A stretch of 5,663 bases of DNA, taken from the NCBI GenBank assembly GCA_005777515.1, contig SXMA01000037.1:1-5663 (forward strand), in the 5' to 3' direction. Made by a program: the position numbers and the translations under genes. Positions 1-5,530 of this stretch are shown one piece after another. Origin of the DNA: Actinomycetota bacterium (GTDB lineage Bacteria > Actinomycetota > Actinomycetes > Nanopelagicales > Nanopelagicaceae). The notes under the pieces were generated by a model. It was not told the DNA's origin. It saw nothing but the letters and a program-made list of their open reading frames with translations, and made no database searches. Each line of letters opens with the position of its first letter. The stretch's first letter is position 1.

Positions 1-113
1 CTTCGTGAATCTTCGGCAAGAACTACATCCGCGCTTGAAATAGCTGCCTTTAATCTTGTCGAGGCATCACCAATGTTTCCAAGGGGCACTCCTGCCAGAA
101 TCAACTCGCTCAC
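1..113 (-). CDS. rsmI: 16S rRNA (cytidine-2'-O)-methyltransferase RsmI, N-terminal fragment (continues beyond left edge)
   Basis: Only the first 37 residues lie in the window; the gene runs off the left edge. RsmI uses S-adenosylmethionine to methylate the ribose 2'-O of C1402 in 16S rRNA in the decoding centre. The visible part reads MSELILAGVPLGNIGDAS, then ends in LAEDSR. This matches the family's opening, in which a strand is followed by the SAM-binding TPIGN loop (here VPLGN) and then the AEDTR motif (here AEDSR). I chose the GTG at 111-113 because it places the first strand at residue 3, as is usual, and because CATAAT lies exactly 6 bases upstream. An in-frame ATG at 144-146 would add 11 residues that the family does not need and would almost touch the pmt start. 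The gene is divergent from pmt, the same neighbour it has in mycobacteria. Confidence 0.9.
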   Translation of the reverse strand, partial: MSELILAGVPLGNIGDASTRLKAAISSADVVLAEDSR

Positions 114-147
114 TGCCTCATTATGGCCCTTAGTATCCTTATCCATC
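114..147. promoter_or_regulatory. 34-base divergent intergenic region with two candidate -10 hexamers (rsmI and pmt)
   Basis: On the minus strand CATAAT (125-120) lies exactly 6 bases before the rsmI GTG, which would give a leaderless mRNA. On the plus strand TATCCT (134-139) lies 8 bases before the pmt ATG at 148, giving a leader of at most one or two bases. There is no Shine-Dalgarno sequence next to the pmt ATG, and no recognisable -35 box for either gene. The hexamers fit the -10 consensus only partly, so this is a positional inference. Confidence 0.35.
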
Positions 148-1410
148 ATGAGTGCCTTAATGGCTAGGCCGATTCTCAACTATCGCAATCAGATAGCCCT
201 GGCAATCATTTTATTCTTTGCAGCAATTACGCGTTTTGCCAATTTAGGTAGGCCTAATGAATTGGTATTTGATGAGGTTTATTATGTAGATGGCGCAAGA
301 GACTTTCTTTCCTATGGGGTAGAAAGCCAATCAGGTGAAGCAGAGTTTGTAGTCCATCCTCCACTTGGCAAGTGGCTAATTGCGATAGGAATTCAAACTT
401 TCGGAGATAACACCTTTGGATGGCGATTTAGCGCCGCTTTGTTTGGCCTTGCCTCAGTAGCTCTCATCTATTTCATCACCCAAGCTTTGTTTAAATCTAA
501 TTTTTTAAGTTTGTCTGCCACAGCTCTGATCTCACTTGATGGGCTCCATCTCGTAATGTCAAGAACTGCGCTACTAGATATATTTTTATCATTCTTTATC
601 TTGCTCACTTTTTATTTAGTCATTAAAGAAAAGTATTGGCAAGCTGGCATAAGTATCGGCTTAGCACTAGCAACTAAGTGGAGTGCGCTCTATCTCTTAG
701 TAGCACTCTGCTTATTCTTACTCTTTTACAAGAAGACATTTATAAAGACTGCCCTGCAATTTATAATTCTGCCCGCTTTAACATACCTAATTACTTGGAG
801 TGGATGGTTTTTAAGTGATATTGGTTGGAAGAGAGATTCAGCAAGTAATTCTCTATTCTCGCTTTTTAATTATCATCGCGAGATGCTAAATTTTCATACA
901 AATCTGAAAACTGATCACTCATATGAAGCAAGTCCTTGGAATTGGTTAATTCTTGGTAGGCCAACATCTTTCTTCTATGCCACTCCAAAAGAGTGTGGTC
1001 AAGAAAATTGCTCACAAGAAGTATTGGCTCTAGGAACACCCACACTATGGTGGTTAGGTCTTGTATCTATTTTTATTACATTAGGTTATTTCATCTATCA
1101 ACGAGAATTAAACGCTGGCCTAATTCTGCTCTTTCTATTTGCAAATTACCTTCCGTGGATTGCATTTCCAGAGAGAACTACTTTCTACTTCTACTCCATC
1201 GCCTTTGAGCCTTATTTGATCTTGGCTCTGATTTATGTGATGGCAAAAGCCCTGGAAAATCAGGAGCTAAGGGGGGTTAGGAAGAGGTATGCCCTGGTGA
1301 CTATTGGCTTAATTGGCCTTACTTTTGCCTACTTTTTGCCACTCTATGTTGGATCAGTTTTGCCATACCAAGATTGGTATGCGCGAATGTGGTTTCCTAG
1401 CTGGATTTAA
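148..1410 (+). CDS. pmt: Protein O-mannosyltransferase, GT39 family membrane glycosyltransferase
   Basis: The predicted product is 420 residues. Actinobacterial Pmt transfers mannose from polyprenyl-phosphate-mannose to Ser/Thr of proteins leaving through Sec, on the outer face of the membrane. After a first membrane segment (about residues 15-32), the first external loop has the catalytic acidic pair D42-E43 in the context FDEVYYVDGARDF, then HPPLGKW at 70-76. Roughly ten more hydrophobic segments follow. The loop at about 255-300 has family motifs HREMLNFH and SPWNWLILGRP and a cysteine pair, C283 and C288, on a probable external loop. The C-terminus PYQDWYARMWFPSWI is typical of actinobacterial Pmt. 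The protein is shorter than the roughly 520-residue M. tuberculosis Rv1002c, from memory. The ATG at 73 would overlap rsmI by 41 bases, so I prefer 148; ATG 160 is also possible. The stop codon directly abuts that of convergent sepX/glpR. Confidence 0.9.
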   Translation: MSALMARPILNYRNQIALAIILFFAAITRFANLGRPNELVFDEVYYVDGARDFLSYGVESQSGEAEFVVHPPLGKWLIAIGIQTFGDNTFGWRFSAALFGLASVALIYFITQALFKSNFLSLSATALISLDGLHLVMSRTALLDIFLSFFILLTFYLVIKEKYWQAGISIGLALATKWSALYLLVALCLFLLFYKKTFIKTALQFIILPALTYLITWSGWFLSDIGWKRDSASNSLFSLFNYHREMLNFHTNLKTDHSYEASPWNWLILGRPTSFFYATPKECGQENCSQEVLALGTPTLWWLGLVSIFITLGYFIYQRELNAGLILLFLFANYLPWIAFPERTTFYFYSIAFEPYLILALIYVMAKALENQELRGVRKRYALVTIGLIGLTFAYFLPLYVGSVLPYQDWYARMWFPSWI

Positions 1411-2217
1411 CTACTGACCAGCGGCTCTATTGCTGCGAAGGTGTTCTTCGTATTGATCTGCAATCTCTTGATCAAAGATCTTATCTGCACTCGGCGCCAA
1501 TACTTCGCGCATAATCTTTTCTTGCGCCTCGCTCCAAGCACCAGGAATAGTTAAATCAATTACGCGACGAGGAACTGCCTTTGATGAATTAGCATAATTT
1601 GGCGCTGGAACTGAAACTGGATCCCAGCTCTTATCATCTTTGTTTGCACTTCCTTTAGGGAGCAAAGTAATACTTCCACTATCTTGGTAAGAAGAGAGTC
1701 GCTCTGAAAGTGGAAGCCACTGCTCTTCACTCAAACCTGAACCCTCGGTAATACTTGCAAGAGATGCTGCACGCTTAGACCTTCCAATGATCTCTGCGTA
1801 ATTTGCTGCAGATGATTTACTGGTAACTATATTTGCAGAATTAACTCGCTTTACCTCTTCTTGCATCAAACTAATTTGATATCGAGCGTTGACAACATAC
1901 ATTAAAAAAACTGATCCTGGTAGAAGAAGAATTACGGGAGATAGCAGTCCTACTAAAGTAAATAGAGATACAACGATTGTTAGACCAATGATGGAGAAGA
2001 ATTGAATTCTACGTATTGCTATCTGATGTTCACGTTTCTTATTGAGCGAATCAATGTCTGGAGCAGTATGGCCAGAAGTTATTCCAACAGCTTTCATGGC
2101 TTCATCAAATCGTTTAACAGATCTTCCGCTTATCTCTTCATGACTTGAAATCCAACGGGGCAAGAAGTAGGCAATCCACATGCCAATGATGATTAAGTAG
2201 ATGAGCCCTGACCCCAT
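1411..2217 (-). CDS. sepX: SepX/GlpR-type divisome membrane protein (receptor for gephyrin-like Glp)
   Basis: The product is 268 residues. The N-terminus MGSGLIYLIIIGMWIAYFLPRW, followed by RSVKRFDEAM, is the hallmark of the actinobacterial SepX/GlpR family. Segments at about 3-20, 73-90 and 93-110 are membrane helices. By the positive-inside rule, residues 21-72 and the long C-terminal part (111-268) are cytoplasmic. Near the end, W198-DPVSVPAPNY, then AVPRRVIDLTIPGAW (214-228), is the conserved C-terminal patch of the family, as I remember it. SepX stabilises the divisome in Streptomyces, and GlpR anchors the MoeA-like protein Glp at the membrane in Corynebacterium. The gene is third in the minus-strand run glp, rimJ, sepX and is separated from rimJ by 83 bases, the largest gap in the run. 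The ATG at 2217 gives the family's usual first residues. This GlpR is unrelated to the glycerol regulon repressor of the same name. Confidence 0.87.
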   Translation of the reverse strand: MGSGLIYLIIIGMWIAYFLPRWISSHEEISGRSVKRFDEAMKAVGITSGHTAPDIDSLNKKREHQIAIRRIQFFSIIGLTIVVSLFTLVGLLSPVILLLPGSVFLMYVVNARYQISLMQEEVKRVNSANIVTSKSSAANYAEIIGRSKRAASLASITEGSGLSEEQWLPLSERLSSYQDSGSITLLPKGSANKDDKSWDPVSVPAPNYANSSKAVPRRVIDLTIPGAWSEAQEKIMREVLAPSADKIFDQEIADQYEEHLRSNRAAGQ

Positions 2218-2300
2218 GAAAGATAACCCTAAAGGTAGGGGTTGGACTTTTCTGGTATTTACCTGATACTAAATTTAAGATTTTTGAAATTCCAATAATT
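2218..2300 (-). promoter_or_regulatory. sepX/glpR upstream region: candidate promoter and imperfect inverted repeat
   Basis: On the minus strand TAGGGT (2231-2226) lies 8 bases before the ATG and could be a -10 element for a nearly leaderless mRNA. Its AGGG, 9 bases from the ATG, could instead act as a weak Shine-Dalgarno core. A more distant option is TTGGAA (2295-2290), 18 bases, then TAGTAT (2271-2266), each matching four of six consensus positions. An imperfect inverted repeat (AACCCTA and TAGGGGTT in plus-strand reading, 2225-2243, loop AAGG, one bulge) covers the TAGGGT. With no T-run after it in either direction, it is a poor terminator. Confidence 0.3.
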
Positions 2301-2873
2301 CTAAATTCTAGGATTTTCTTTCACATAACAGAGGTGGTCGCGCCATGAACCATCAATATGAAGATAACGAGGACGAAGTCCTTCAAAAACATAACCTGCC
2401 TTCTCAGCCACTCTCTTTGATGCCGCATTCTCAGGTCTTAGATTAATTTCGATGCGATGTAAACCAAGTTCCTCAAAGCCATAAGCGGTCAATCTCCTAA
2501 CGGCCCTGGTGGTTATCCCTTTATTGGCATATCGCTCATCAATCCAATAGCCGATATGACCCCCGCGATATGCGCCATAGGAGATTCCTCCCAAAGTGAT
2601 CTGACCAATCAAGTTCTTTTCAAACCAAATAGCCAGAGTCAACGATCTTCCAGCTCTCCCCTCGCCTCGATGGTAATTCACCATCTCAAAGTAGCTAGGA
2701 AGATTCTTGTTCTCATGATTAAGGGGTGAGGTTGCCTCCCACTGGGAGAGCCAGGCTCTATTAACTTTTCTAACTGCTAACCAAGCTGAACGATCACGCA
2801 ATCTAAGTGGTCTAAGGGTTATCTGATCTTCTTTGAGAACTGTAGGCCAGCTATGGCTATAAATGCTTGCCAT
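2301..2873 (-). CDS. rimJ: GNAT N-acetyltransferase, RimJ/RimL type
   Basis: The product is 190 residues, the normal single-domain GNAT length, and should be cytoplasmic. RimJ-type enzymes transfer acetyl from acetyl-CoA to protein N-termini (ribosomal protein S5 for E. coli RimJ); the substrate of the actinobacterial homologues is not known to me. Visible are ITLRPLRLRDRSAW (18-31), the central strand IGQITLGGI (89-97), GYWIDERYANKGITT (108-122) whose NKGITT corresponds to the acetyl-CoA pyrophosphate loop, and RIEINLRPENAASKRVAEKAGY (140-161), the classic motif B with Asn149 and the AGY turn. The ATG at 2873 lies 4 bases after the glp stop, with no ribosome binding site, so it is probably translated by coupling to glp. 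The gene sits between glp and sepX/glpR, as in M. tuberculosis (Rv0995). This conserved position raises the possibility that it modifies a protein of that module, which is inference. Confidence 0.87.
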   Translation of the reverse strand: MASIYSHSWPTVLKEDQITLRPLRLRDRSAWLAVRKVNRAWLSQWEATSPLNHENKNLPSYFEMVNYHRGEGRAGRSLTLAIWFEKNLIGQITLGGISYGAYRGGHIGYWIDERYANKGITTRAVRRLTAYGFEELGLHRIEINLRPENAASKRVAEKAGYVFEGLRPRYLHIDGSWRDHLCYVKENPRI

Positions 2874-2877
2874 AACA

Positions 2878-3801
2878 TCAATTAAAACGTCGCTCGAGAA
2901 CTAGAACATCAACTTCAACGCCAGCTTTTGCGCCACCTTCATTCTCTGGAATAACTATTAGACCTGTGGCATCGGATAATCCAATTAAATCTCCTTGATT
3001 TTCAATTGGAGTAATGCGTCTTCGCTCTGGTTTATCGCTAGAGAGAATCCCTCTTATAAAGGAGTGCTTTCCAACCTCACTTAATACATCACTTGTTAAG
3101 GTTGCCTTGATTACTGGTCGATGAATGTCATAAAGCCCCATCATGTTTCGAATCATCGGACGTATAAAAAGCTCTGCTGAGATATAGGCAAATATTGGAT
3201 CTCCTGGAAGTGAAACAACGGGAGTCTGATCCGGGCCAACTACACCAAATGCATGCTTGCCACTTCCCTCAATTAAGGGAAGAACTTCACGAACTTTTCC
3301 AAGCTCATTAAGGACTGAATAGATTAGAGAAAATGACTCATCATTTCTTTCACCGCAGATGACCAGTAAATCAGCCCTCACCAATTGATCTTCAATTACA
3401 TCCTTTAACTGGGCAGCATTTTCAGGAATAGTATGAACTCGATAGCCCACAGCCCCAGCCTCTTTTACTGCTGTTGTTAATAGCCATGAATTAGTCTCAT
3501 ATTCATCTTTGCCGTCTCTAAGAGGTGAACCTGGTTCGACTAAATCATCTCCTGCCGAAACAATCACCACTCTTGGCTGAGGTCTAGTTGGAAGCCGATC
3601 TAAACCAAGAGATGCAGCTAGTCCTATTTGAGTTGCGCGGATTCTTGAGCCAGATTTGAGTGCAACCTGCTCACCAGAGCTCACATCAAGGGCCAAAGTT
3701 GCGCCATGGGCATCAAGTAATGGCATATCAAAGGCAGCAAGCGGCTTTGCTAGCGCTAGCAGTTCGGTAGCAAGTTCAGCCACCTTAATCGTTTCGCTCA
3801 C
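2878..3801 (-). CDS. glp: Shortened, active-site-degenerate MoeA/gephyrin-like protein (Glp), probable divisome scaffold
   Basis: The product is 307 residues where MoeA/Glp proteins have about 400. Residues 1-40 match the MoeA N-terminal helix and PLLDAHGATLALDV. The chain then goes straight to GSRIRATQIGLAASLG (51-66), which in the family lies about 110 residues further on. The inserted domain with DNSAMDGYA and the VMVE region is missing. The central domain (about 75-222) keeps the fold: RPQPRVVIVSAGDDLVEPG (73-91), YETNSWLL and SLPGDPIFAYISAELFIRP (197-215). However GGVSVGDYD has become GERNDESFS (150-158), and the (K/R)PG(K/R)P loop has become EGSGKH. The C-terminal domain IV (about 225-305) is present. 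The GTG start at 3801 gives the normal N-terminus. MoeA normally inserts molybdate into molybdopterin; the losses argue against that here. Linkage to sepX/glpR and corynebacterial precedent suggest a division role. There is no frameshift or internal stop, so it is not an obvious pseudogene. Confidence 0.85.
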   Translation of the reverse strand: MSETIKVAELATELLALAKPLAAFDMPLLDAHGATLALDVSSGEQVALKSGSRIRATQIGLAASLGLDRLPTRPQPRVVIVSAGDDLVEPGSPLRDGKDEYETNSWLLTTAVKEAGAVGYRVHTIPENAAQLKDVIEDQLVRADLLVICGERNDESFSLIYSVLNELGKVREVLPLIEGSGKHAFGVVGPDQTPVVSLPGDPIFAYISAELFIRPMIRNMMGLYDIHRPVIKATLTSDVLSEVGKHSFIRGILSSDKPERRRITPIENQGDLIGLSDATGLIVIPENEGGAKAGVEVDVLVLERRFN

Positions 3802-3834
3802 GTAGTAACCCTACTTTGTATCTACGCTAATCCC
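3802..3834. promoter_or_regulatory. 33-base bidirectional promoter region, probably leaderless in both directions
   Basis: On the plus strand TACGCT (3823-3828) is followed by 6 bases and then the GTG of the cyclo-ligase. On the minus strand TAGGGT (3813-3808) is followed by 6 bases and then the GTG of glp. Both fit the TANNNT -10 motif placed so that transcription starts at or next to the start codon, as in leaderless actinobacterial mRNAs. The cyclo-ligase side has no Shine-Dalgarno sequence. On the glp side the AGGG, 7 bases from GTG, could alternatively be a weak one. I see no good -35 box; any would lie inside the opposite gene's start region. Confidence 0.5.
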
Positions 3835-4398
3835 GTGGATTCAAGCCAGAGTGCGTCATTAATTAAGTCAGAACTTCGAAAACGCTTTCGAAGTGAGAGA
3901 GAGTTTCACCTATCAGAGTGTTCTTGGCAACATTTATTGGATAGTAAAGAAATCAAAAGTGCAGAGGTTCTTGCAAGTTATTATTCCTATGGAAGTGAGC
4001 CAGATACATCAGAGCTAAACAAATCCCTGGTCCAAAGTGGTAAGACTCTTTTATTGCCAAGACGCCTTGCAGACAATGATTTGGATTGGATTATCTGGAG
4101 TGGCAAAGATGAAGATCTAGAAATTGATGGCAATTTGAAGTCACCAAAGGGCGAGAGCTTTAAGGGCGAGATTGATGTTGTGATAGTTCCAGCTCTTCAC
4201 GTTGATCGCCAAGGAAATCGCCTAGGTCAAGGTGGAGGCTCATATGATCGCGCATTAGCGAAGCTAAATTCCTGGAAGGTTGCTCTGGTCTATAGCGGCG
4301 AACTAACTAGCGAGAGCCTTCCTGTAGAGAGCTTTGATTGCAGAGTAGATGCTGCAGCAACCCCTGAAATCTTGGTTAGGTTTACAGCAAAGAATTAA
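3835..4398 (+). CDS. 5-formyltetrahydrofolate cyclo-ligase
   Basis: The product is 187 residues, normal family length, and cytoplasmic. It uses ATP to convert 5-formyltetrahydrofolate to 5,10-methenyltetrahydrofolate, returning a storage or by-product folate to the one-carbon pool. Motifs appear in order: the basic N-terminal helix ELRKRFRSERE (13-23), ASYYSYGSEPDT (47-58), which matches the substrate-site YxSxGSEPDT pattern, LPRR (74-77), and the signature VPALHVDRQGNRLGQGGGSYDRAL (118-141), which binds ATP and Mg2+. LPVESFDCRVDAAATPEILVRF closes the fold. The start is GTG at 3835, with no ribosome binding site but a -10-like TACGCT 6 bases upstream. It is divergent from glp; in mycobacteria galU sits between these two genes, and here it is absent. 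Its last 17 bases overlap the end of the convergent acyl-CoA dehydrogenase gene. Confidence 0.94.
   Translation: MDSSQSASLIKSELRKRFRSEREFHLSECSWQHLLDSKEIKSAEVLASYYSYGSEPDTSELNKSLVQSGKTLLLPRRLADNDLDWIIWSGKDEDLEIDGNLKSPKGESFKGEIDVVIVPALHVDRQGNRLGQGGGSYDRALAKLNSWKVALVYSGELTSESLPVESFDCRVDAAATPEILVRFTAKN
3873..3894. repeat. Perfect 22-base palindrome resembling a LexA/SOS box, inside the cyclo-ligase 5' end
   Basis: The sequence is ACTTCGAAA, a 4-base spacer ACGC, then TTTCGAAGT, two perfect 9-base inverted arms. Its core TCGAAA-N4-TTTCGA (3876-3891) has the same geometry as the actinobacterial LexA site TCGAAC-N4-GTTCGA and matches 10 of the 12 defined positions. It lies about 70-95 bases upstream of the glp start and 38 bases inside the cyclo-ligase gene. 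It encodes the conserved LRKRFR helix, so a coding origin by chance is possible. As RNA it would form a 9-base-pair hairpin near the 5' end of a probably leaderless message. Confidence 0.4.
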
Positions 4399-5530
4399 GA
4401 TTGCGAGCCATTACCAAGCGCTGGACTTGATTGGTTCCTTCGTAAATTTGAGTTAACTTCGCATCTCGCATCATTCGCTCCACTGGATAATCACTGACAT
4501 ATCCATAGCCACCAAGAACTTGGACTGCATCGGTCGTTACCTTCATAGCTACATCAGTTGCGTAGCATTTTGATGCAGCAGAAAAGAAGGTTAAATCACT
4601 TGCACTATTTTCACTCTTACTTGCAGCAGCATATGTCAGCTGCCTTGCAGCAGCAATCTCCATGGCCATGTCAGCTAACATAAATTGCACTGCTTGAAAA
4701 TCAAAGATTGGTTTGCCAAATTGCTTTCTCTCATGTGCATATTTCGTTGCAACTTCAAATGCGCCTTGGGCAATGCCGAGCGCTTGCGCAGCGATGGTAA
4801 TTCTGGTGTGATCCAGGGTCTTCATCGCAAGAGCAAAACCTGCGCCAATTTCACTAATTCTGCGATCATCGCTAATTTCCACATTATCTAAGTAGACCTC
4901 GCGCGTTGGAGATCCTTTAAAGCCCATTTTCTTCTCTGGCGCTCCAAATGAAAGACCAGGATCACTTTTTTCTACGATAAATGCTGTAATTCCCTTGGCG
5001 CCTTTTTCCGGATCTGTTGATGCTAAAACTGTATAGAACTCAGAGACTCCTGCATTTGAAATCCACTTCTTACTTCCATTTAAAACCCAACCATCGCCTT
5101 TTCTGACCGCTCTTGTTTTCATTGAAGCAGCATCCGATCCAGCTTCAGACTCTGAGAGGCAATATGAAAAACCTTTACCTGCAGCAAGCGGTGTTAGCCA
5201 GCGCTTTTGTTGTTCAGGGCTTCCACCTAACATAAGTGGAACAGACCCAAGTTTATTAACGGCAGGAATTAGAGAAGCAGAAGCACAGACTCTGGCAACC
5301 TCTTCGATAATAATTACTACGCCAAGAGCATCTGCCCCATCACCGCCATATTCAGTTGGTACATGGGCTGCTGCAAGACCCGCGCCTTGAAGAGCTTCAA
5401 ATGCTTCTTGCGGATATCTGGAATTGCCATCCACGTCATGAGCGAAGGGTTGGATTTTTTTATCAGCAAGTGAGCGAACACTGGCTCTTAAGGCTTGGTA
5501 TTCCTCAGGAAGGTCAAAGAGATTTTCCAT
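4382..5530 (-). CDS. Acyl-CoA dehydrogenase, FadE25-like
   Basis: The product is 382 residues, standard length for a soluble tetrameric FAD enzyme that introduces the alpha-beta double bond into acyl-CoA and passes electrons to electron-transfer flavoprotein. The N-terminal helical domain spans about 1-120. The middle beta domain carries YCLSESEAGSDAASM (123-137) and WISNAG (156-161), which contact FAD and substrate. The C-terminal helical domain has DHTRITIAAQALGIAQGAFE (240-259), RKQFGKPIFDFQAVQFMLADMA (268-289), QVLGGYGYVSDYPVERMMRDAK (337-358) and YEGTNQVQR (363-371). E364 is the catalytic base of this family. The sequence most recalls mycobacterial FadE25; chain-length specificity cannot be read here, and branched or short acyl-CoAs are possible. 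The ATG at 5530 follows TAGTAT by exactly 6 bases, with no Shine-Dalgarno sequence. The upstream gene ends only 9 bases away, so a shared operon transcript is also likely. The 3' end overlaps the convergent cyclo-ligase gene by 17 bases. Confidence 0.95.
   Translation of the reverse strand: MENLFDLPEEYQALRASVRSLADKKIQPFAHDVDGNSRYPQEAFEALQGAGLAAAHVPTEYGGDGADALGVVIIIEEVARVCASASLIPAVNKLGSVPLMLGGSPEQQKRWLTPLAAGKGFSYCLSESEAGSDAASMKTRAVRKGDGWVLNGSKKWISNAGVSEFYTVLASTDPEKGAKGITAFIVEKSDPGLSFGAPEKKMGFKGSPTREVYLDNVEISDDRRISEIGAGFALAMKTLDHTRITIAAQALGIAQGAFEVATKYAHERKQFGKPIFDFQAVQFMLADMAMEIAAARQLTYAAASKSENSASDLTFFSAASKCYATDVAMKVTTDAVQVLGGYGYVSDYPVERMMRDAKLTQIYEGTNQVQRLVMARNLNSLL

Noticed and set aside
73..147. 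Upstream extension of pmt to the ATG at 73
   Set aside because: It would overlap the start of rsmI antisense by 41 bases, the extra 25 residues do not resemble the family's N-terminus, and ATG 148 directly precedes the normal first membrane segment.
993..1208. Plus-strand open frame of 71 codons inside pmt
   Set aside because: It lies in another frame of a strongly supported gene and its translation has no recognisable domain or start signal.
2225..2243. Inverted repeat before sepX/glpR as a rho-independent terminator of rimJ
   Set aside because: The stem has a bulge and is short, and no run of T follows in either direction; it overlaps the likely start region of the next gene.
3748..3761. 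14-base perfect palindrome TGCTAGCGCTAGCA in glp
   Set aside because: It encodes alternating Leu and Ala codons in the N-terminal helix of the protein; the repeated GCTAGC is simple and I see no supporting context, so chance is the better explanation.
2878..3801. The short MoeA homologue as a decaying pseudogene
   Set aside because: The frame is open to the end, the remaining domains are well formed, the missing part corresponds to one inserted domain, and it keeps tight coupling to rimJ; decay would be expected to leave stops or frameshifts.
4620..4670. Repeated TTGCAGCAGC-like motifs in the acyl-CoA dehydrogenase
   Set aside because: They arise from alanine-rich helices in the protein and do not form a regular array.
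4685..4891. Plus-strand open frame of 68 codons antisense to the acyl-CoA dehydrogenase
   Set aside because: It is a shadow of a well-conserved gene on the other strand, with no protein features of its own.
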